A DNA stretch of 64,000 bases, taken from Stutzerimonas zhaodongensis. Lineage in GTDB: Bacteria > Pseudomonadota > Gammaproteobacteria > Pseudomonadales > Pseudomonadaceae. A program made the position numbers and the translations under genes. The stretch spans positions 434,001 to 498,000 of the forward strand of contig NZ_RFFM01000001.1 in assembly GCF_003696365.1 (NCBI RefSeq). Reading direction: 5' to 3'. Of the stretch, positions 11,734 through 21,380 are shown piece after piece. Every line of letters starts with the position of its first letter. Positions within the stretch are counted from its first letter, which is position 1. The notes beneath the pieces are model-generated. The model was not told the DNA's origin and searched no databases. It was given only the letters and a program-made list of their open reading frames with translations.

Positions 11734-12336
11734 TTATTTGATCAGGCTGTTGATGCCCATCCCGCATGAGACCAATCCCAGCCCGAGCAAGAAGAAGCTT
11801 GGTAGCAACGTCAGCGCGCGTTGCAGCGTGTCATGACTCGCCAGTCGCCGAGAAACCAGGCTGTAGGTCACCAGAATGGATATGTCGACAAATGCCCAGA
11901 TGGCGATCAGGGTCACCGCCTGGGGTGCGAAGGGTTGGGCCGGCAGAATGAATCCGGGCAGGAAGGCCAGAAAGAACAGGATGTCCTTGGGATTGGACAG
12001 GCCCACTGCCATGGCCCGCCAGAAGTAGTGGGACTGAGGGCGTGATATGTCCTTTTCTTCGTCATCGCCGCCGCAGAGGCCATCTGCGCCGAGCCAGATC
12101 AGGTAAAGCCCGCCGATGACCTGGCCCCATTCCAGAATCACCGGTTGCAGGTCCAGGGCGAGGTAGATCACCACCAGGGCGGCAATCATCAACAGCTGGG
12201 CTGAGAGCACGCCGCCAAGAATGGTCCAGGCGGGCCAGCTGCGCCTGGCATCGGCAATGACCAGCGCAACGACAGGACCAGGGGATGCGATCAGAAGGGC
12301 GACCGCCGCCGCAAAGGCTAGGTAAGTGGCGTTCAT
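11734..12336 (-). CDS. LysE/RhtB-family amino-acid exporter
   Basis: This 200-aa inner-membrane protein has about six hydrophobic segments and the family start LIASPGPVVALVIADARR. The conserved AVGLSNPKDILFFLAFLPGF segment is at about residues 110-130. The family exports amino acids or related small molecules using the proton gradient. The gene start overlaps the end of the 2-oxoglutarate oxygenase gene by four bases, so the two are translationally coupled. This suggests that the exporter handles the oxygenase product or substrate. Confidence 0.9.
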   Translation of the reverse strand: MNATYLAFAAAVALLIASPGPVVALVIADARRSWPAWTILGGVLSAQLLMIAALVVIYLALDLQPVILEWGQVIGGLYLIWLGADGLCGGDDEEKDISRPQSHYFWRAMAVGLSNPKDILFFLAFLPGFILPAQPFAPQAVTLIAIWAFVDISILVTYSLVSRRLASHDTLQRALTLLPSFFLLGLGLVSCGMGINSLIK

Positions 12337-13229
12337 AGTTCGGTGACCAGTTCGAAGATGCGCGACTGTTTGCCCAGCCGCTCGGTGTAGAAACGCAGGT
12401 TGCTGGTGGCGAAGGTGCGCTGCATCCAGCGATCACAGCCGTCGAAGTTGGCAGTGAAGGGGCTGCGCGCATGGGCCGTGCGGCGGTTGTCGATGACCAG
12501 CAGGTCGCCCTTTCGCATCCGCACCGGCTCAACCACGTCCCAGGCGATGCCACGAAGCCGTTCCAGAGCATGCTGCGCACGGTCGCTGTAGGCGACCATG
12601 AACTGTGGGTCGAAGCGGATGAAGGGCGCATCCGGGTCGCCGTAAAGCACCGTCTGGTGCTTGTTGATGTCGATGCGCTGGTTCTTCTCGCTGGCGCCGT
12701 AGTCCGACAGGAAGTTGTAGGGCTCATTGAGAAAGAACAGCTGATCCTGATATGTCATGCGCTCAAGGATGCGTTCGGCCGAGGCGATGTAGGTGATGGC
12801 TTCGGCGGCAGGGTCCTGGCGCAGGCAGAGCAAGAGCAGATAGTCCGGCTGGACCGCATGGAAGGCGTTTTCGGTGTGCAGGTCCAGTTCTGTGTCGAAG
12901 CTGTCCGAGGTCGCTGCGCGCGATTGGGTCTGTTGAGGGAAAAAGTTGTTGACGATGCAGCCGCCCGATTCCTGCACGTAACCAATGGGCTCGCCGAGCA
13001 GGGCCGTGGCCTGGAGCAGCAGGCGCTCGCTGGTATCATCCGGCTTGCTCAGATCGGCTCGGGACGCGGGCGTCGGCGGGACATCACCGATCGCCAACTC
13101 CTCCAGCAATAGAAAACCCTTGGGATTGCCGAACAGCTTGAACTCGAGAAGTTGCGCCATCTGCGCTTGAGTAAGGCCCCCGTGGCGGATGCTGGCAGAT
13201 AAAAGTTGGTCAAATTGGCGAGTGGGCAT
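12333..13229 (-). CDS. Fe(II)/2-oxoglutarate oxygenase, clavaminate synthase-like (VioC/AsnO-type amino-acid hydroxylase family)
   Basis: The 298-aa protein has the iron ligands H118 and E120 in LDLHTENAF, and a distal His (H253) in RRTAHARSPF. An Arg 14 residues later (R267, DRWMQR) is placed to bind 2-oxoglutarate. The HxE rather than HxD triad is the hallmark of the clavaminate synthase/VioC/AsnO branch, whose known members hydroxylate free or carrier-bound amino acids. The ATG at 13229 is chosen over one at 13286, because AGGGAAGGA lies just before it. The gene is coupled to a LysE exporter and divergent from a LysR regulator. The substrate is not known; an amino acid is the natural guess. 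Confidence 0.85.
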   Translation of the reverse strand: MPTRQFDQLLSASIRHGGLTQAQMAQLLEFKLFGNPKGFLLLEELAIGDVPPTPASRADLSKPDDTSERLLLQATALLGEPIGYVQESGGCIVNNFFPQQTQSRAATSDSFDTELDLHTENAFHAVQPDYLLLLCLRQDPAAEAITYIASAERILERMTYQDQLFFLNEPYNFLSDYGASEKNQRIDINKHQTVLYGDPDAPFIRFDPQFMVAYSDRAQHALERLRGIAWDVVEPVRMRKGDLLVIDNRRTAHARSPFTANFDGCDRWMQRTFATSNLRFYTERLGKQSRIFELVTEL

Positions 13230-13393
13230 GTCATCCTTCCCTAGCGTTATACAAGGCAGATGCCTCTTGTCTTGAGTCGTTGCCATCGCAGTACTGGCCC
13301 GATTGCCGGCGAGTATTGGTGGGGCCTGGAGGGTTGCAAAATGGAAAAAATGGTCAGCTCCGATGAGTTTTACTCATGCCGGAGCCGCTTCGC

Positions 13394-14314
13394 ATGACGT
13401 TGCGGATGCCACCGCTCTACGCGCTGAGGGCCTTCGAGGTAGCGGCGCGCTTTGGTTCTTTTACCCAGGCCGCCGAAAGCCTGTGCATTACCCAGAGCGC
13501 GGTCAGCCGGCACGTGAAGACGCTTGAGGAGCACCTCGGCTGCCCGCTGTTCGAGCGGCGCGGCTCACGGCTGGCGCTGACCGACACCGGCCGGATGCTC
13601 GCGCAGGAGCTCAAGGTTGGCTTCCGTACCATCGAAAATGCCTGCATTGCAGTAAACCGCCAGCGCGACGCCCTGCGGCTGAAAGCGCCGTCGACACTGA
13701 CCATGCGTTGGCTACTCGGCGCTTTGGATGACTTCCATCTCAGCCACCCGCAGGACCGGGTCCAGCTCACCAGTGCCTGGATGGATCTGGATGCGGTGGA
13801 TTTCCACAACGAGCCCTTCGACTGCGCCATCCTGCTTGGGAACGCCGGATTTCCAGCGGACTGGCATCGGGTCAAGCTGTTCGATGAATGGCTGGTGCCG
13901 GTGTGTGTGCCCGACTATCAGGGCGGGCCGCCCTGGACGGCCGCGCGCCTCTGCGAGGCGGAGCTGATTCACCCGTCGCGCGATTGTCGTGACTGGCGCC
14001 GCTGGCTGCAGCGGGTTGGCCTGGTGGATGCCGTCGCCTGGCAGCAGGGCAAGCTCTTCGACACGCTGGAACTCGGGATATCGGCGGCGGCGCAGGGGCA
14101 TGGAATTTCCATCGGTGATCTGGCGCTGGTGGATGCGGAATTGCAGAAGGGTTCGCTGATGTTGCCGTTCAGCCAGGCAGTTCGCTCCGGTGACAGCTAT
14201 TACCTGGTCTGGCCTGCCACCGGTGAAACACCTATGACGCTCACGCGCATGAAGGATTACCTCCTGCAGCATCTGCCTGACATCGACAGTCGCGGTGTCG
14301 CGTTGCTCGACTAG
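13394..14314 (+). CDS. LysR-family transcriptional regulator (GcvA-like)
   Basis: The 306-aa protein has the N-terminal winged-helix domain (LRAFEVAARFGSFTQAAESLCITQSAVSRHVKTLE) and a periplasmic-binding-like effector domain. The pattern of its C-terminal half (DCAILLGNAG, EAELIHPSRDCRDWRRWL, GISIGDLALVDAEL) resembles the GcvA subgroup. The ATG at 13394 has GGAG ten bases upstream; an ATG at 13376 has no ribosome-binding site. It is divergent from the oxygenase-LysE operon across a 164-bp gap, the classic arrangement of a LysR regulator and its target. The effector is probably an amino acid, by inference only. Confidence 0.92.
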   Translation: MTLRMPPLYALRAFEVAARFGSFTQAAESLCITQSAVSRHVKTLEEHLGCPLFERRGSRLALTDTGRMLAQELKVGFRTIENACIAVNRQRDALRLKAPSTLTMRWLLGALDDFHLSHPQDRVQLTSAWMDLDAVDFHNEPFDCAILLGNAGFPADWHRVKLFDEWLVPVCVPDYQGGPPWTAARLCEAELIHPSRDCRDWRRWLQRVGLVDAVAWQQGKLFDTLELGISAAAQGHGISIGDLALVDAELQKGSLMLPFSQAVRSGDSYYLVWPATGETPMTLTRMKDYLLQHLPDIDSRGVALLD

Positions 14315-14430
14315 GGCGCGCTAGCGAAACGGCCTTTATTCAGTCATTGCCCCGCCAGTCCCTGTAGGGGAAAATGACCGCCTTTTTCCGCCCCCTTCGT
14401 TTCAGAAGCTATCCCGCAGGAGATTCAGCG

Positions 14431-16428
14431 ATGCCCAGCCGTCGTGAGCGAGCCAATGCCATCCGCGCCCTCAGCATGGATGCCGTGCAGAAAGCCAACA
14501 GCGGCCACCCGGGTGCCCCCATGGGCATGGCGGACATCGCCGAGGTTCTCTGGCGTGACCATTTGAAGCACAGCCCGACCAATCCGCTGTGGGCCGACCG
14601 CGATCGGTTCGTGTTGTCCAACGGTCATGGCTCGATGCTGATCTATTCCTTGCTGCACCTGACCGGTTACGACCTGTCCATCGAGGACCTGAAGAACTTC
14701 CGTCAGCTGCATAGCAAGACACCGGGTCATCCCGAGTTCGGCTACACCGCAGGTGTCGAGACCACCACCGGCCCGCTGGGTCAGGGCCTGGCCAATGCGG
14801 TCGGTTTCGCCTTGGCGGAAAAGGTAATGGCCGCGCAGTTCAACCGCGACGGGCACAACATCGTCGATCACCACACCTATGTATTCATGGGCGACGGTTG
14901 CCTGATGGAAGGCATTTCCCATGAAGTCTGCTCGCTGGCAGGCACTCTTGGCCTCAACAAGCTGATCGGCTTCTATGACGACAACGGCATTTCCATCGAT
15001 GGCGAAGTCCATGGCTGGTTCACCGACGACACCCCGCGCCGTTTCGAATCCTACGGCTGGCAGGTGATCCGCAACGTCAACGGCCACGACGCCGAGGAAA
15101 TCCAGATTGCGCTTGAGACCGCGCGCAAGAGTGACCGTCCGACGCTGATCTGCTGCAAGACCGTCATCGGCTTTGGTTCGCCGAATAAGCAGGGCAAGGA
15201 AGAGTCACACGGCGCCGCGCTGGGTGATGCTGAGATCGCCCTGACCCGCGAAGCGCTGGGTTGGAGTCACGGCCCGTTCGAAATTCCAGCAGACATCTAT
15301 GCCGAGTGGGACGCCAAGCAGAAGGGTGCTGACGCCGAAAACGAGTGGAACAAGCGTTTCGCCGCCTATGAGGCCGAGTTCCCGGCGCTGGCGTCCGAGT
15401 TCAAGCGTCGCATGGCGGGCGAACTGCCGGCTGACTTCGCAGAGAAAGCCAGCGAGTTCATCCGCGAAGTCGCCACCAAGGGCGAAACCATCGCCAGCCG
15501 CAAGGCTAGCCAGAACTGCCTGAATGCTTTCGGGCCGCTGCTGCCTGAGTTGCTCGGTGGTTCGGCGGACCTCGCCGGTTCCAACCTGACCCTGTGGAAG
15601 GGCTGCAAGCCGGTGGTCGCCGAAGATGCTTCAGGCAACTACATGTACTACGGCGTGCGCGAGTTCGGCATGGCCGCGATCATGAATGGAGTTGCCCTGC
15701 ACGGCGGCCTGATCCCTTACGGCGCGACCTTCCTGATGTTCATGGAATACGCCCGCAACGCCGTGCGGATGTCGGCGTTGATGAAGCAGCGTGTGCTCTA
15801 CGTGTTCACCCATGATTCCATCGGCCTCGGCGAAGACGGCCCGACTCACCAGCCGATCGAGCAGCTGACCAGTCTGCGTACCACGCCGAACCTGGACACC
15901 TGGCGTCCGGCCGACACCGTCGAATCCGCGGTGGCCTGGAAGCACGCGGTCGAGCGCAAGGACGGGCCTAGCGCGCTGATTTTCTCGCGCCAGAACCTGC
16001 CTTATCACATCCGCGACAACGAAACCGAGTCGTCCATTTCCAAGGGTGGTTACATCCTCAAGAACTGCGAAGGCGAGCCGGAGCTGATCCTGATCTCCAC
16101 CGGTTCGGAAGTCGGCCTGGCCGTTCAGGCGTACGACAAGCTGACCGAGCAGGGCCGTAAGGTCCGCGTTGTATCGATGCCATGCACCAGTGTTTTCGAC
16201 GCCCAGGATGCCTCCTGGAAGCAGCACGTGCTGCCGGTCGAAGTCGGCGCGCGTATCGCCATCGAGGCGGCGCACGCGGACTACTGGTACAAGTACGTCG
16301 GCCTCGACGGCCGCATCATCGGCATGACCACCTACGGCGAGTCGGCCCCGGCTGGTCAGCTGTTCGAGGAATTCGGCTTCACCGTCGACAACATCCTCGC
16401 GGTTGCCGAAGAGCTGCTGGAAGACTGA
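14431..16428 (+). CDS. tkt: Transketolase
   Basis: Transketolase moves two-carbon units between sugar phosphates in the pentose phosphate pathway using thiamine diphosphate. The 665-aa product has [18 protein letters not shown] at the start, the ThDP motif [13 protein letters not shown] through NGISIDGEV, and the pyrimidine-domain segment [16 protein letters not shown]. The ATG at 14431 is used because GGAG precedes it and the protein then begins [20 protein letters not shown], the family start. An upstream in-frame ATG (14374) only adds unrelated sequence. It heads the run tkt-epd-pgk-fba. Confidence 0.97.
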   Translation: MPSRRERANAIRALSMDAVQKANSGHPGAPMGMADIAEVLWRDHLKHSPTNPLWADRDRFVLSNGHGSMLIYSLLHLTGYDLSIEDLKNFRQLHSKTPGHPEFGYTAGVETTTGPLGQGLANAVGFALAEKVMAAQFNRDGHNIVDHHTYVFMGDGCLMEGISHEVCSLAGTLGLNKLIGFYDDNGISIDGEVHGWFTDDTPRRFESYGWQVIRNVNGHDAEEIQIALETARKSDRPTLICCKTVIGFGSPNKQGKEESHGAALGDAEIALTREALGWSHGPFEIPADIYAEWDAKQKGADAENEWNKRFAAYEAEFPALASEFKRRMAGELPADFAEKASEFIREVATKGETIASRKASQNCLNAFGPLLPELLGGSADLAGSNLTLWKGCKPVVAEDASGNYMYYGVREFGMAAIMNGVALHGGLIPYGATFLMFMEYARNAVRMSALMKQRVLYVFTHDSIGLGEDGPTHQPIEQLTSLRTTPNLDTWRPADTVESAVAWKHAVERKDGPSALIFSRQNLPYHIRDNETESSISKGGYILKNCEGEPELILISTGSEVGLAVQAYDKLTEQGRKVRVVSMPCTSVFDAQDASWKQHVLPVEVGARIAIEAAHADYWYKYVGLDGRIIGMTTYGESAPAGQLFEEFGFTVDNILAVAEELLED

Positions 16429-16457
16429 TTCCAGCTGCCGCGGTTGGTCCTCAATCG

Positions 16458-16507
16458 GTAGAGGCGAGCTTGCTCGCGAAGCGTTCACGGCGCATTCGCG
16501 AGCAAGA
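16458..16507. repeat. REP element pair (BIME-like)
   Basis: GTAGaGGCGAGCTTGCTCGCGA at 16458-16479 is a Pseudomonas REP unit, itself an imperfect hairpin (GCGAGCTTGCTCGC). A partial inverted copy, TTCGCGAGCAAG, follows at 16495-16506. The element lies between tkt and epd. A second REP group occurs at 48481-48583. Confidence 0.75.
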
Positions 16508-16548
16508 GCCAAGTGCCTCCCTCGCGCCTACGAGACAGCGGAAGCTAT

Positions 16549-17592
16549 ATGCCCAATCGTCCCTACCGCATCGCGCTCAATGGCTACGGCCGTATCGGGC
16601 GCTGCGTGCTGCGTGCCTTCTACGAGCGCAACGCTGCATTCGATTTCGAAATTGTCGCCCTCAATGATCTTGCCGATATGGCGAGTCTCGAATACCTCAC
16701 GCGCTTCGACTCCACGCACGGCCGCTTCCCCGGAGAGGTGAAAGTGGAGGGCGATTGCCTGCACATAAACAGTCACTGCGTGAAGGTGCTGCGCCACTCG
16801 ACGCCGGAGGCGGTCGGTTGGCGAGATCTGGGTGTGGATCTGGTGCTGGAATGCTCCGGTGCCTACAACACCCGCAGTGAAGCTCAGCGATTCATCGATG
16901 CCGGTGCGCCGCGAGTGCTGTTATCTCAGCCCATGAGCGGCGCCGCCGATGTCGATGCAACGGTGGTCATGGGTATCAACCACGAGCGTTTGAGCGGTGC
17001 CGAGCGGTTGGTCTCCAACGCTTCCTGCACGACCAACTGCGGCGTGCCGCTGCTCAAACTGCTCAACGACGCGATCGGCCTCGATTACGTCTCGATCACC
17101 ACCATCCACTCGGCAATGAATGATCAGCCAGTCATCGACGCCTACCACCACGATGATCTGCGCCGCACGCGCTCGGCGTTCCAGTCAGTGATCCCGGTGT
17201 CCACCGGGCTTGCGAAAGGCATCGAGCGCCTGCTGCCGGAACTCTCGGGGCGGATTCAGGCCAAAGCGGTGCGGGTGCCGACGGTGAACGTGTCCTGCCT
17301 GGATATTACCTTGCAGATGTCCCGCGATACCGATGCCCAGACGATCAACCGGATCCTGCGCGAAGCTGCGCAATCCGGCCCGTTGGAAGGCCTGCTTGCG
17401 TACACCGAGTTGCCCCATGCCAGTTGTGATTTCAACCACGACCCGCATTCGGCGATCGTCGATGGCAGCCTGACGCGAGCGTCCGGCCCTCGACTGGTGA
17501 ACCTGCTGGCCTGGTTCGACAATGAATGGGGTTTCGCCAACCGTATGCTTGACGTGGCTGATCATTTTTTGCGCGTGGCCCATCGCGCTTAG
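16549..17592 (+). CDS. epd: D-erythrose-4-phosphate dehydrogenase
   Basis: Epd oxidises erythrose 4-phosphate to 4-phosphoerythronate, the first step of pyridoxal phosphate synthesis, and is homologous to GAPDH. The 347-aa product has the NAD fold start RIALNGYGRIGRCVLRAFYE and the catalytic cysteine in SNASCTTNCGVPLLKLL. The C-terminal WFDNEWGFANRMLD is also present. Its place between tkt and pgk is the usual Epd context and favours Epd over GAPDH. The ATG at 16549 follows GCGGAAG; an earlier ATG at 16513 would add a stretch running out of a REP element. Confidence 0.92.
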   Translation: MPNRPYRIALNGYGRIGRCVLRAFYERNAAFDFEIVALNDLADMASLEYLTRFDSTHGRFPGEVKVEGDCLHINSHCVKVLRHSTPEAVGWRDLGVDLVLECSGAYNTRSEAQRFIDAGAPRVLLSQPMSGAADVDATVVMGINHERLSGAERLVSNASCTTNCGVPLLKLLNDAIGLDYVSITTIHSAMNDQPVIDAYHHDDLRRTRSAFQSVIPVSTGLAKGIERLLPELSGRIQAKAVRVPTVNVSCLDITLQMSRDTDAQTINRILREAAQSGPLEGLLAYTELPHASCDFNHDPHSAIVDGSLTRASGPRLVNLLAWFDNEWGFANRMLDVADHFLRVAHRA

Positions 17593-17652
17593 CCGACAGG
17601 CTTAGGGCCGCTGCTCGACAACATCGCCGTTCTTGAACTTAAGGAAGATCAC

Positions 17653-18813
17653 ATGACCGTTTTGAAGATGACCGACCTCGACCTCCAGGGTAAGCGCGTG
17701 CTGATCCGTGAGGATCTCAACGTGCCGGTGAAGGATGGCGCGGTGAAAAGCGATGCACGCATCCTGGCTTCTCTGCCGACCATCAAGCTGGCGCTGGAGA
17801 AAGGCGCAGCCGTGCTGGTCTGCTCGCACCTGGGTCGCCCGGAAGAGGGCATCTACAGCGAGGAAGACAGCCTCAAGCCGGTCGCCGATTACCTGAGCAA
17901 GGCGCTGAACCGCGACGTCCCGCTGATCAAGGATTATCTCGAAGGCGTCGAGGTACAGCCCGGCGAGCTGGTGCTGCTGGAAAACGTTCGCTTCAACAAG
18001 GGCGAAAAGAAGAACACTGACGAGCTGGCGCAGAAGTACGCCGCGCTGTGCGACGTCTTCGTCATGGACGCTTTCGGCACCGCCCATCGAGCTCAGGGTT
18101 CGACCCATGGCGTTGCCAAGTTCGCCAAGGTCGCTTGTGCCGGTCCGCTGCTCGCAGAAGAACTGGATGCGCTGGGCAAGGCACTGAAAAGCCCGGCCCA
18201 ACCCATGGCTGCCATCGTGGCCGGTTCCAAGGTGTCGACCAAGCTGGACGTTCTCAACAGCCTGAGCCAGGTCTGCAACCAGCTGATCGTCGGCGGCGGC
18301 ATCGCCAATACCTTCCTCGCTGCTGCTGGTTTCCCGGTAGGCAAGTCGCTGTATGAAGCCGACCTGGTCGATACCGCCAAGGCCATCGCTGCGAAGGTCA
18401 GCGTGCCCCTGCCGGTCGATGTGGTCGTGGCCAAAGCGTTCGCCGAGGACGCCGAAGCGACGGTCAAGGCTGTGGCCGATGTCGCCGAGGACGACATGAT
18501 CCTGGATATCGGCCCGCAGACTGCTGCCAATTTCGCCGAGTTGCTGAAGTCGTCGAAGACCATCCTCTGGAACGGTCCGGTGGGCGTGTTCGAGTTCGAT
18601 CAGTTCGGCAACGGCACCAAGGTTCTTGCCCAGGCCATCGCTGAAAGCCCTGCGTTCTCCATCGCCGGTGGCGGCGACACCCTTGCTGCGATCGATAAGT
18701 ACGGCGTGGGCGAGAAGATCTCCTACATCTCCACAGGCGGCGGCGCTTTCCTCGAGTTTGTCGAGGGCAAGGTGCTCCCTGCTGTAGAGGTTCTGGAACA
18801 ACGCGCGCAATAA
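17653..18813 (+). CDS. pgk: Phosphoglycerate kinase
   Basis: Pgk transfers phosphate between 1,3-bisphosphoglycerate and ADP in glycolysis and gluconeogenesis. The 386-aa product has [38 protein letters not shown] and the nucleotide-binding [17 protein letters not shown], with the C-terminal [11 protein letters not shown]. Its length matches bacterial Pgk. AAGGAAG precedes the ATG. It lies 60 bp after epd and is probably cotranscribed. A long GC hairpin follows the stop. Confidence 0.98.
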   Translation: MTVLKMTDLDLQGKRVLIREDLNVPVKDGAVKSDARILASLPTIKLALEKGAAVLVCSHLGRPEEGIYSEEDSLKPVADYLSKALNRDVPLIKDYLEGVEVQPGELVLLENVRFNKGEKKNTDELAQKYAALCDVFVMDAFGTAHRAQGSTHGVAKFAKVACAGPLLAEELDALGKALKSPAQPMAAIVAGSKVSTKLDVLNSLSQVCNQLIVGGGIANTFLAAAGFPVGKSLYEADLVDTAKAIAAKVSVPLPVDVVVAKAFAEDAEATVKAVADVAEDDMILDIGPQTAANFAELLKSSKTILWNGPVGVFEFDQFGNGTKVLAQAIAESPAFSIAGGGDTLAAIDKYGVGEKISYISTGGGAFLEFVEGKVLPAVEVLEQRAQ

Positions 18814-18819
18814 GCCGCA

Positions 18820-18848
18820 GAGCCGAGCGCTTTCAATGCGCTCGGCTC
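18820..18848 (+). terminator. GC-rich hairpin after pgk
   Basis: GAGCCGAGCGC (18820-18830) and GCGCTCGGCTC (18838-18848) form a perfect 11-bp stem with a 7-base loop, starting 7 bases after the pgk stop. There is no T-run, so it may stabilise or attenuate the transcript rather than end it fully. Confidence 0.5.
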
Positions 18849-18926
18849 AACAAGCGCAACGGCAAAGGCAACCCCTGGAGCTTGGTGCTGTCTCTGTTCT
18901 GTCCAGACAAGGAATGGAGACTCACC

Positions 18927-19121
18927 ATGCGATATGCGGCTATAGCGATTTGCTGTCTCGGCCTGGCCGGTTGCGCCGGGGGCGTGCCGGATTCGGCCTG
19001 CGAAGTGTTCGATCCGCCACCGGTTGAAAGCCCCACCGCACAGAACGACCAGCGCATACAGATGCAAAGCACCGGGGATCCCACAGCCGGTACAGCCGCG
19101 GACGTTCAGGATTGCCCCTGA
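18927..19121 (+). CDS. Small lipoprotein of unknown function
   Basis: The 64-aa product has a lipoprotein signal peptide (MRYAAIAICCLGLAGCAGG) with the lipobox LAGC. A short polar mature part rich in Pro, Ser and Thr contains one cysteine in DSACEVF and one at DVQDCP. GGAG lies before the ATG at 18927. It sits between pgk and a MliC-like lipoprotein gene, 28 bp from the latter. I do not recognise a family. Confidence 0.65.
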   Translation: MRYAAIAICCLGLAGCAGGVPDSACEVFDPPPVESPTAQNDQRIQMQSTGDPTAGTAADVQDCP

Positions 19122-19149
19122 GTCGAAGCGCATCAAGCAAGGAGAAGCG

Positions 19150-19482
19150 ATGAAAGGCCTGTTCATCCCATTAGCCGCACTGCTGCTCGGCGGCTGCGGT
19201 CACTGGCAATCCGGCCCTGATGCGCCCTTCGTGCGCTGGAAATGCCAAAGTCAGCAGAACATTGCGTGGCGCTACGCCGATGACAGCCACCAGACGGTGG
19301 ACCTGAAAGTCGGTAATAGCGAGCAGGTGTATACCCTGCGCAAGGAACCAGCCACGCGAGGTGCTTTCTATAGCGATGGCGTAGTGGGCTTCCACAACAA
19401 AGGCAACGAGGCTCTGGTCTATCGGATCGCCGATGACAAGTTGCTGGCCCATGGTTGCAGCGCTTCCCTGATCACTATTTGA
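19150..19482 (+). CDS. MliC-like lipoprotein (C-type lysozyme inhibitor family)
   Basis: The 110-aa product has a lipobox (LLGGC). A compact beta domain follows, with VRWKCQSQQNIAWRYADDSHQTVDLKVG, then RGAFYSDGVVGFHNKGNEALVY and a final HGC. The pattern of a Cys near the start, an aromatic/basic centre and a FxxKGxxAxL-like strand matches MliC-type inhibitors of C-type lysozyme. These sit in the outer membrane or periplasm. AAGGAGA is immediately before the ATG at 19150. The assignment rests on motif pattern only and the match is not strong. Confidence 0.65.
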   Translation: MKGLFIPLAALLLGGCGHWQSGPDAPFVRWKCQSQQNIAWRYADDSHQTVDLKVGNSEQVYTLRKEPATRGAFYSDGVVGFHNKGNEALVYRIADDKLLAHGCSASLITI

Positions 19483-19642
19483 AGTGCTGCGCCAGGGAGA
19501 TTCAGGTGTTTTCGCCACAGTTGATGGCTTTTACCCCAGCCACCACTACAATGCCGCGCCATACCGCGTGGTGCTTGAACAGCGCCGGCCCCTGCGGCAG
19601 GCTTTACACGATTAATCGACCCTAACCGGGAGAAAGGAAAAC

Positions 19643-20707
19643 ATGGCACTCATCAGCATGCGCCAGATGCTCGACCACGCCGCCGAATTCGGCTACGGCG
19701 TGCCGGCTTTTAACGTGAACAACCTCGAGCAGATGCGAGCCATCATGGAAGCGGCCGACAAGACCGACTCCCCGGTGATCGTCCAGGCTTCGGCCGGTGC
19801 TCGTAAATACGCAGGTGCACCGTTCCTGCGCCACCTGATCCTCGCGGCGGTGGAAGAATTCCCCCATATCCCGGTGGTCATGCACCAGGATCACGGCACC
19901 AGCCCGGATATCTGCCAGCGCTCCATCCAGCTGGGCTTCAGCTCGGTCATGATGGATGGCTCGCTGCGTGAAGACGGCAAGACGCCTTCCGATTACGAAT
20001 ACAACGTCCGCGTCACCCAGCAGACCGTTGCCTTCGCCCACGCCTGTGGTGTCTCGGTAGAGGGCGAGCTGGGTTGCCTGGGCTCGCTGGAAACCGGTAT
20101 GGCCGGTGAAGAAGACGGCGTTGGTGCAGAAGGCACCCTGGATCACAGCCAGCTGCTGACCGATCCGGAAGAAGCCGCTGACTTCGTCGCCAAGACCAAG
20201 GTCGACGCCCTGGCGATAGCCATCGGCACCAGCCACGGCGCCTACAAGTTCACCAAGCCGCCAACCGGTGACACCTTGTCGATCCAGCGCATCAAGGAAA
20301 TCCACAAGCGTATTCCCGATACCCACCTGGTGATGCACGGCTCCTCCTCCGTCCCGCAGGAGTGGCTGAAAATCATCAACGAGTACGGCGGTGACATCAA
20401 GGAAACCTACGGCGTGCCGGTCGAGGAGATCGTCGAAGGCATCAAGTACGGCGTACGCAAGGTCAACATCGACACCGACCTGCGTCTGGCATCCACCGGT
20501 GCGATCCGCGAATTCATGGCGAAGAACCCAGCCGAATTCGACCCGCGCAAATACCTGGCCAAGACCGTGACTGCGATGCGTGACATCTGTATCGCTCGTT
20601 ACGAGGCCTTCGGCACCGCCGGCAACGCGTCGAAGATCAAACCGATCTCCCTGGACGCGATGTTCGAGCGCTACGCGCGCGGTGAGTTGGATCCTAAGAT
20701 CAACTGA
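19643..20707 (+). CDS. fba: Fructose-1,6-bisphosphate aldolase, class II
   Basis: The enzyme cleaves or forms fructose 1,6-bisphosphate using zinc. The 354-aa product has [22 protein letters not shown], the zinc-binding [15 protein letters not shown], and [19 protein letters not shown]. The later TSHGAYKF and [19 protein letters not shown] segments are those of the CbbA-type class II aldolases. AGAAAGGAAA precedes the ATG. A 160-bp gap separates it from the MliC-like gene, so it may have its own promoter. It completes the tkt-epd-pgk-fba cluster. Confidence 0.97.
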   Translation: MALISMRQMLDHAAEFGYGVPAFNVNNLEQMRAIMEAADKTDSPVIVQASAGARKYAGAPFLRHLILAAVEEFPHIPVVMHQDHGTSPDICQRSIQLGFSSVMMDGSLREDGKTPSDYEYNVRVTQQTVAFAHACGVSVEGELGCLGSLETGMAGEEDGVGAEGTLDHSQLLTDPEEAADFVAKTKVDALAIAIGTSHGAYKFTKPPTGDTLSIQRIKEIHKRIPDTHLVMHGSSSVPQEWLKIINEYGGDIKETYGVPVEEIVEGIKYGVRKVNIDTDLRLASTGAIREFMAKNPAEFDPRKYLAKTVTAMRDICIARYEAFGTAGNASKIKPISLDAMFERYARGELDPKIN

Positions 20708-20722
20708 GTCATCGCTGTTGAA

Positions 20723-20747
20723 ACGAGCCCGCCTAGTGCGGGCTCGT
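20723..20747 (+). terminator. Hairpin terminator after fba
   Basis: ACGAGCCCGC (20723-20732) pairs with GCGGGCTCGT (20738-20747) in a perfect 10-bp stem, 16 bases after the fba stop. The tail TGCGTTAT is only moderately T-rich. Confidence 0.6.
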
Positions 20748-20793
20748 TGCGTTATAGCCGGGCAAACAAGTGGGCAGTAACGAGCAGGGCTAT

Positions 20794-21171
20794 TCAGGTA
20801 AGCAGTTGCTGAATCTGGCTGCGCAGGGTGTCGAGGGAGAAGGGCTTGGCAAGAATGGGCGCGGAGCGGGCAATTGGGCTGCCGGACTCCTGGATCTCGA
20901 TCGGGTAGCCACTGATGAAGATGACTTTCAGCTCCGGCCGCAACTTGAGCGCCGGCTCGGCGATCATTACGCCAGACACGCCGCCGGGTAGTCTGTAATC
21001 GGTAACCAGCAGATCCAGCTGGGGTTTGGTCGCCAGGATTTCGAAGGCTCGGGCCGAGTCGACTGCCTCCAGAACCTTGTAGCCTTCTCCTGCCAGATAG
21101 TCGGATAACAGCGTCAGAATATGGGGTTCGTCCTCAACGAGCAGAACTACTTTGGTTGGTGCTTGGCTCAT
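20794..21171 (-). CDS. Single-domain response regulator
   Basis: The 125-aa protein is just a receiver domain. The acidic pair is in LLVEDEPH, the phosphoacceptor Asp is D58 in LLVTDYRLPG, the Ser of the switch is in VIFISGYP, and the conserved Lys is K109 in ILAKPF. It has no output domain, so it may act by protein contact or in a phosphorelay. No kinase gene is adjacent, so its partner is encoded elsewhere. It is transcribed alone, convergent with fba. Confidence 0.92.
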   Translation of the reverse strand: MSQAPTKVVLLVEDEPHILTLLSDYLAGEGYKVLEAVDSARAFEILATKPQLDLLVTDYRLPGGVSGVMIAEPALKLRPELKVIFISGYPIEIQESGSPIARSAPILAKPFSLDTLRSQIQQLLT

Positions 21172-21380
21172 CGGAGCGATCTCGGAGTTTCGATAGCGTA
21201 GGGGTGAGTCCGGTACTCAAGCCGGCTTTAAAGGCAGCAGTTTGGAGCGCACGGACTGTCTGCAAGTTCATGAAAGTCCAGCCTTTCGTCAAGCATTTTC
21301 AACCGTTAAGGCATAACCGTCTCTAGGCGATCCGGCCTGGAGTCGCTAGCCTCCATTGAATTCACCTTTCGGAGCCTGGC

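Noticed and set aside
17602-18810. 402-codon open frame opposite pgk
   Set aside because: It mirrors pgk, is His/Gln/Val rich as typical for antisense shadows and has no ribosome-binding site.
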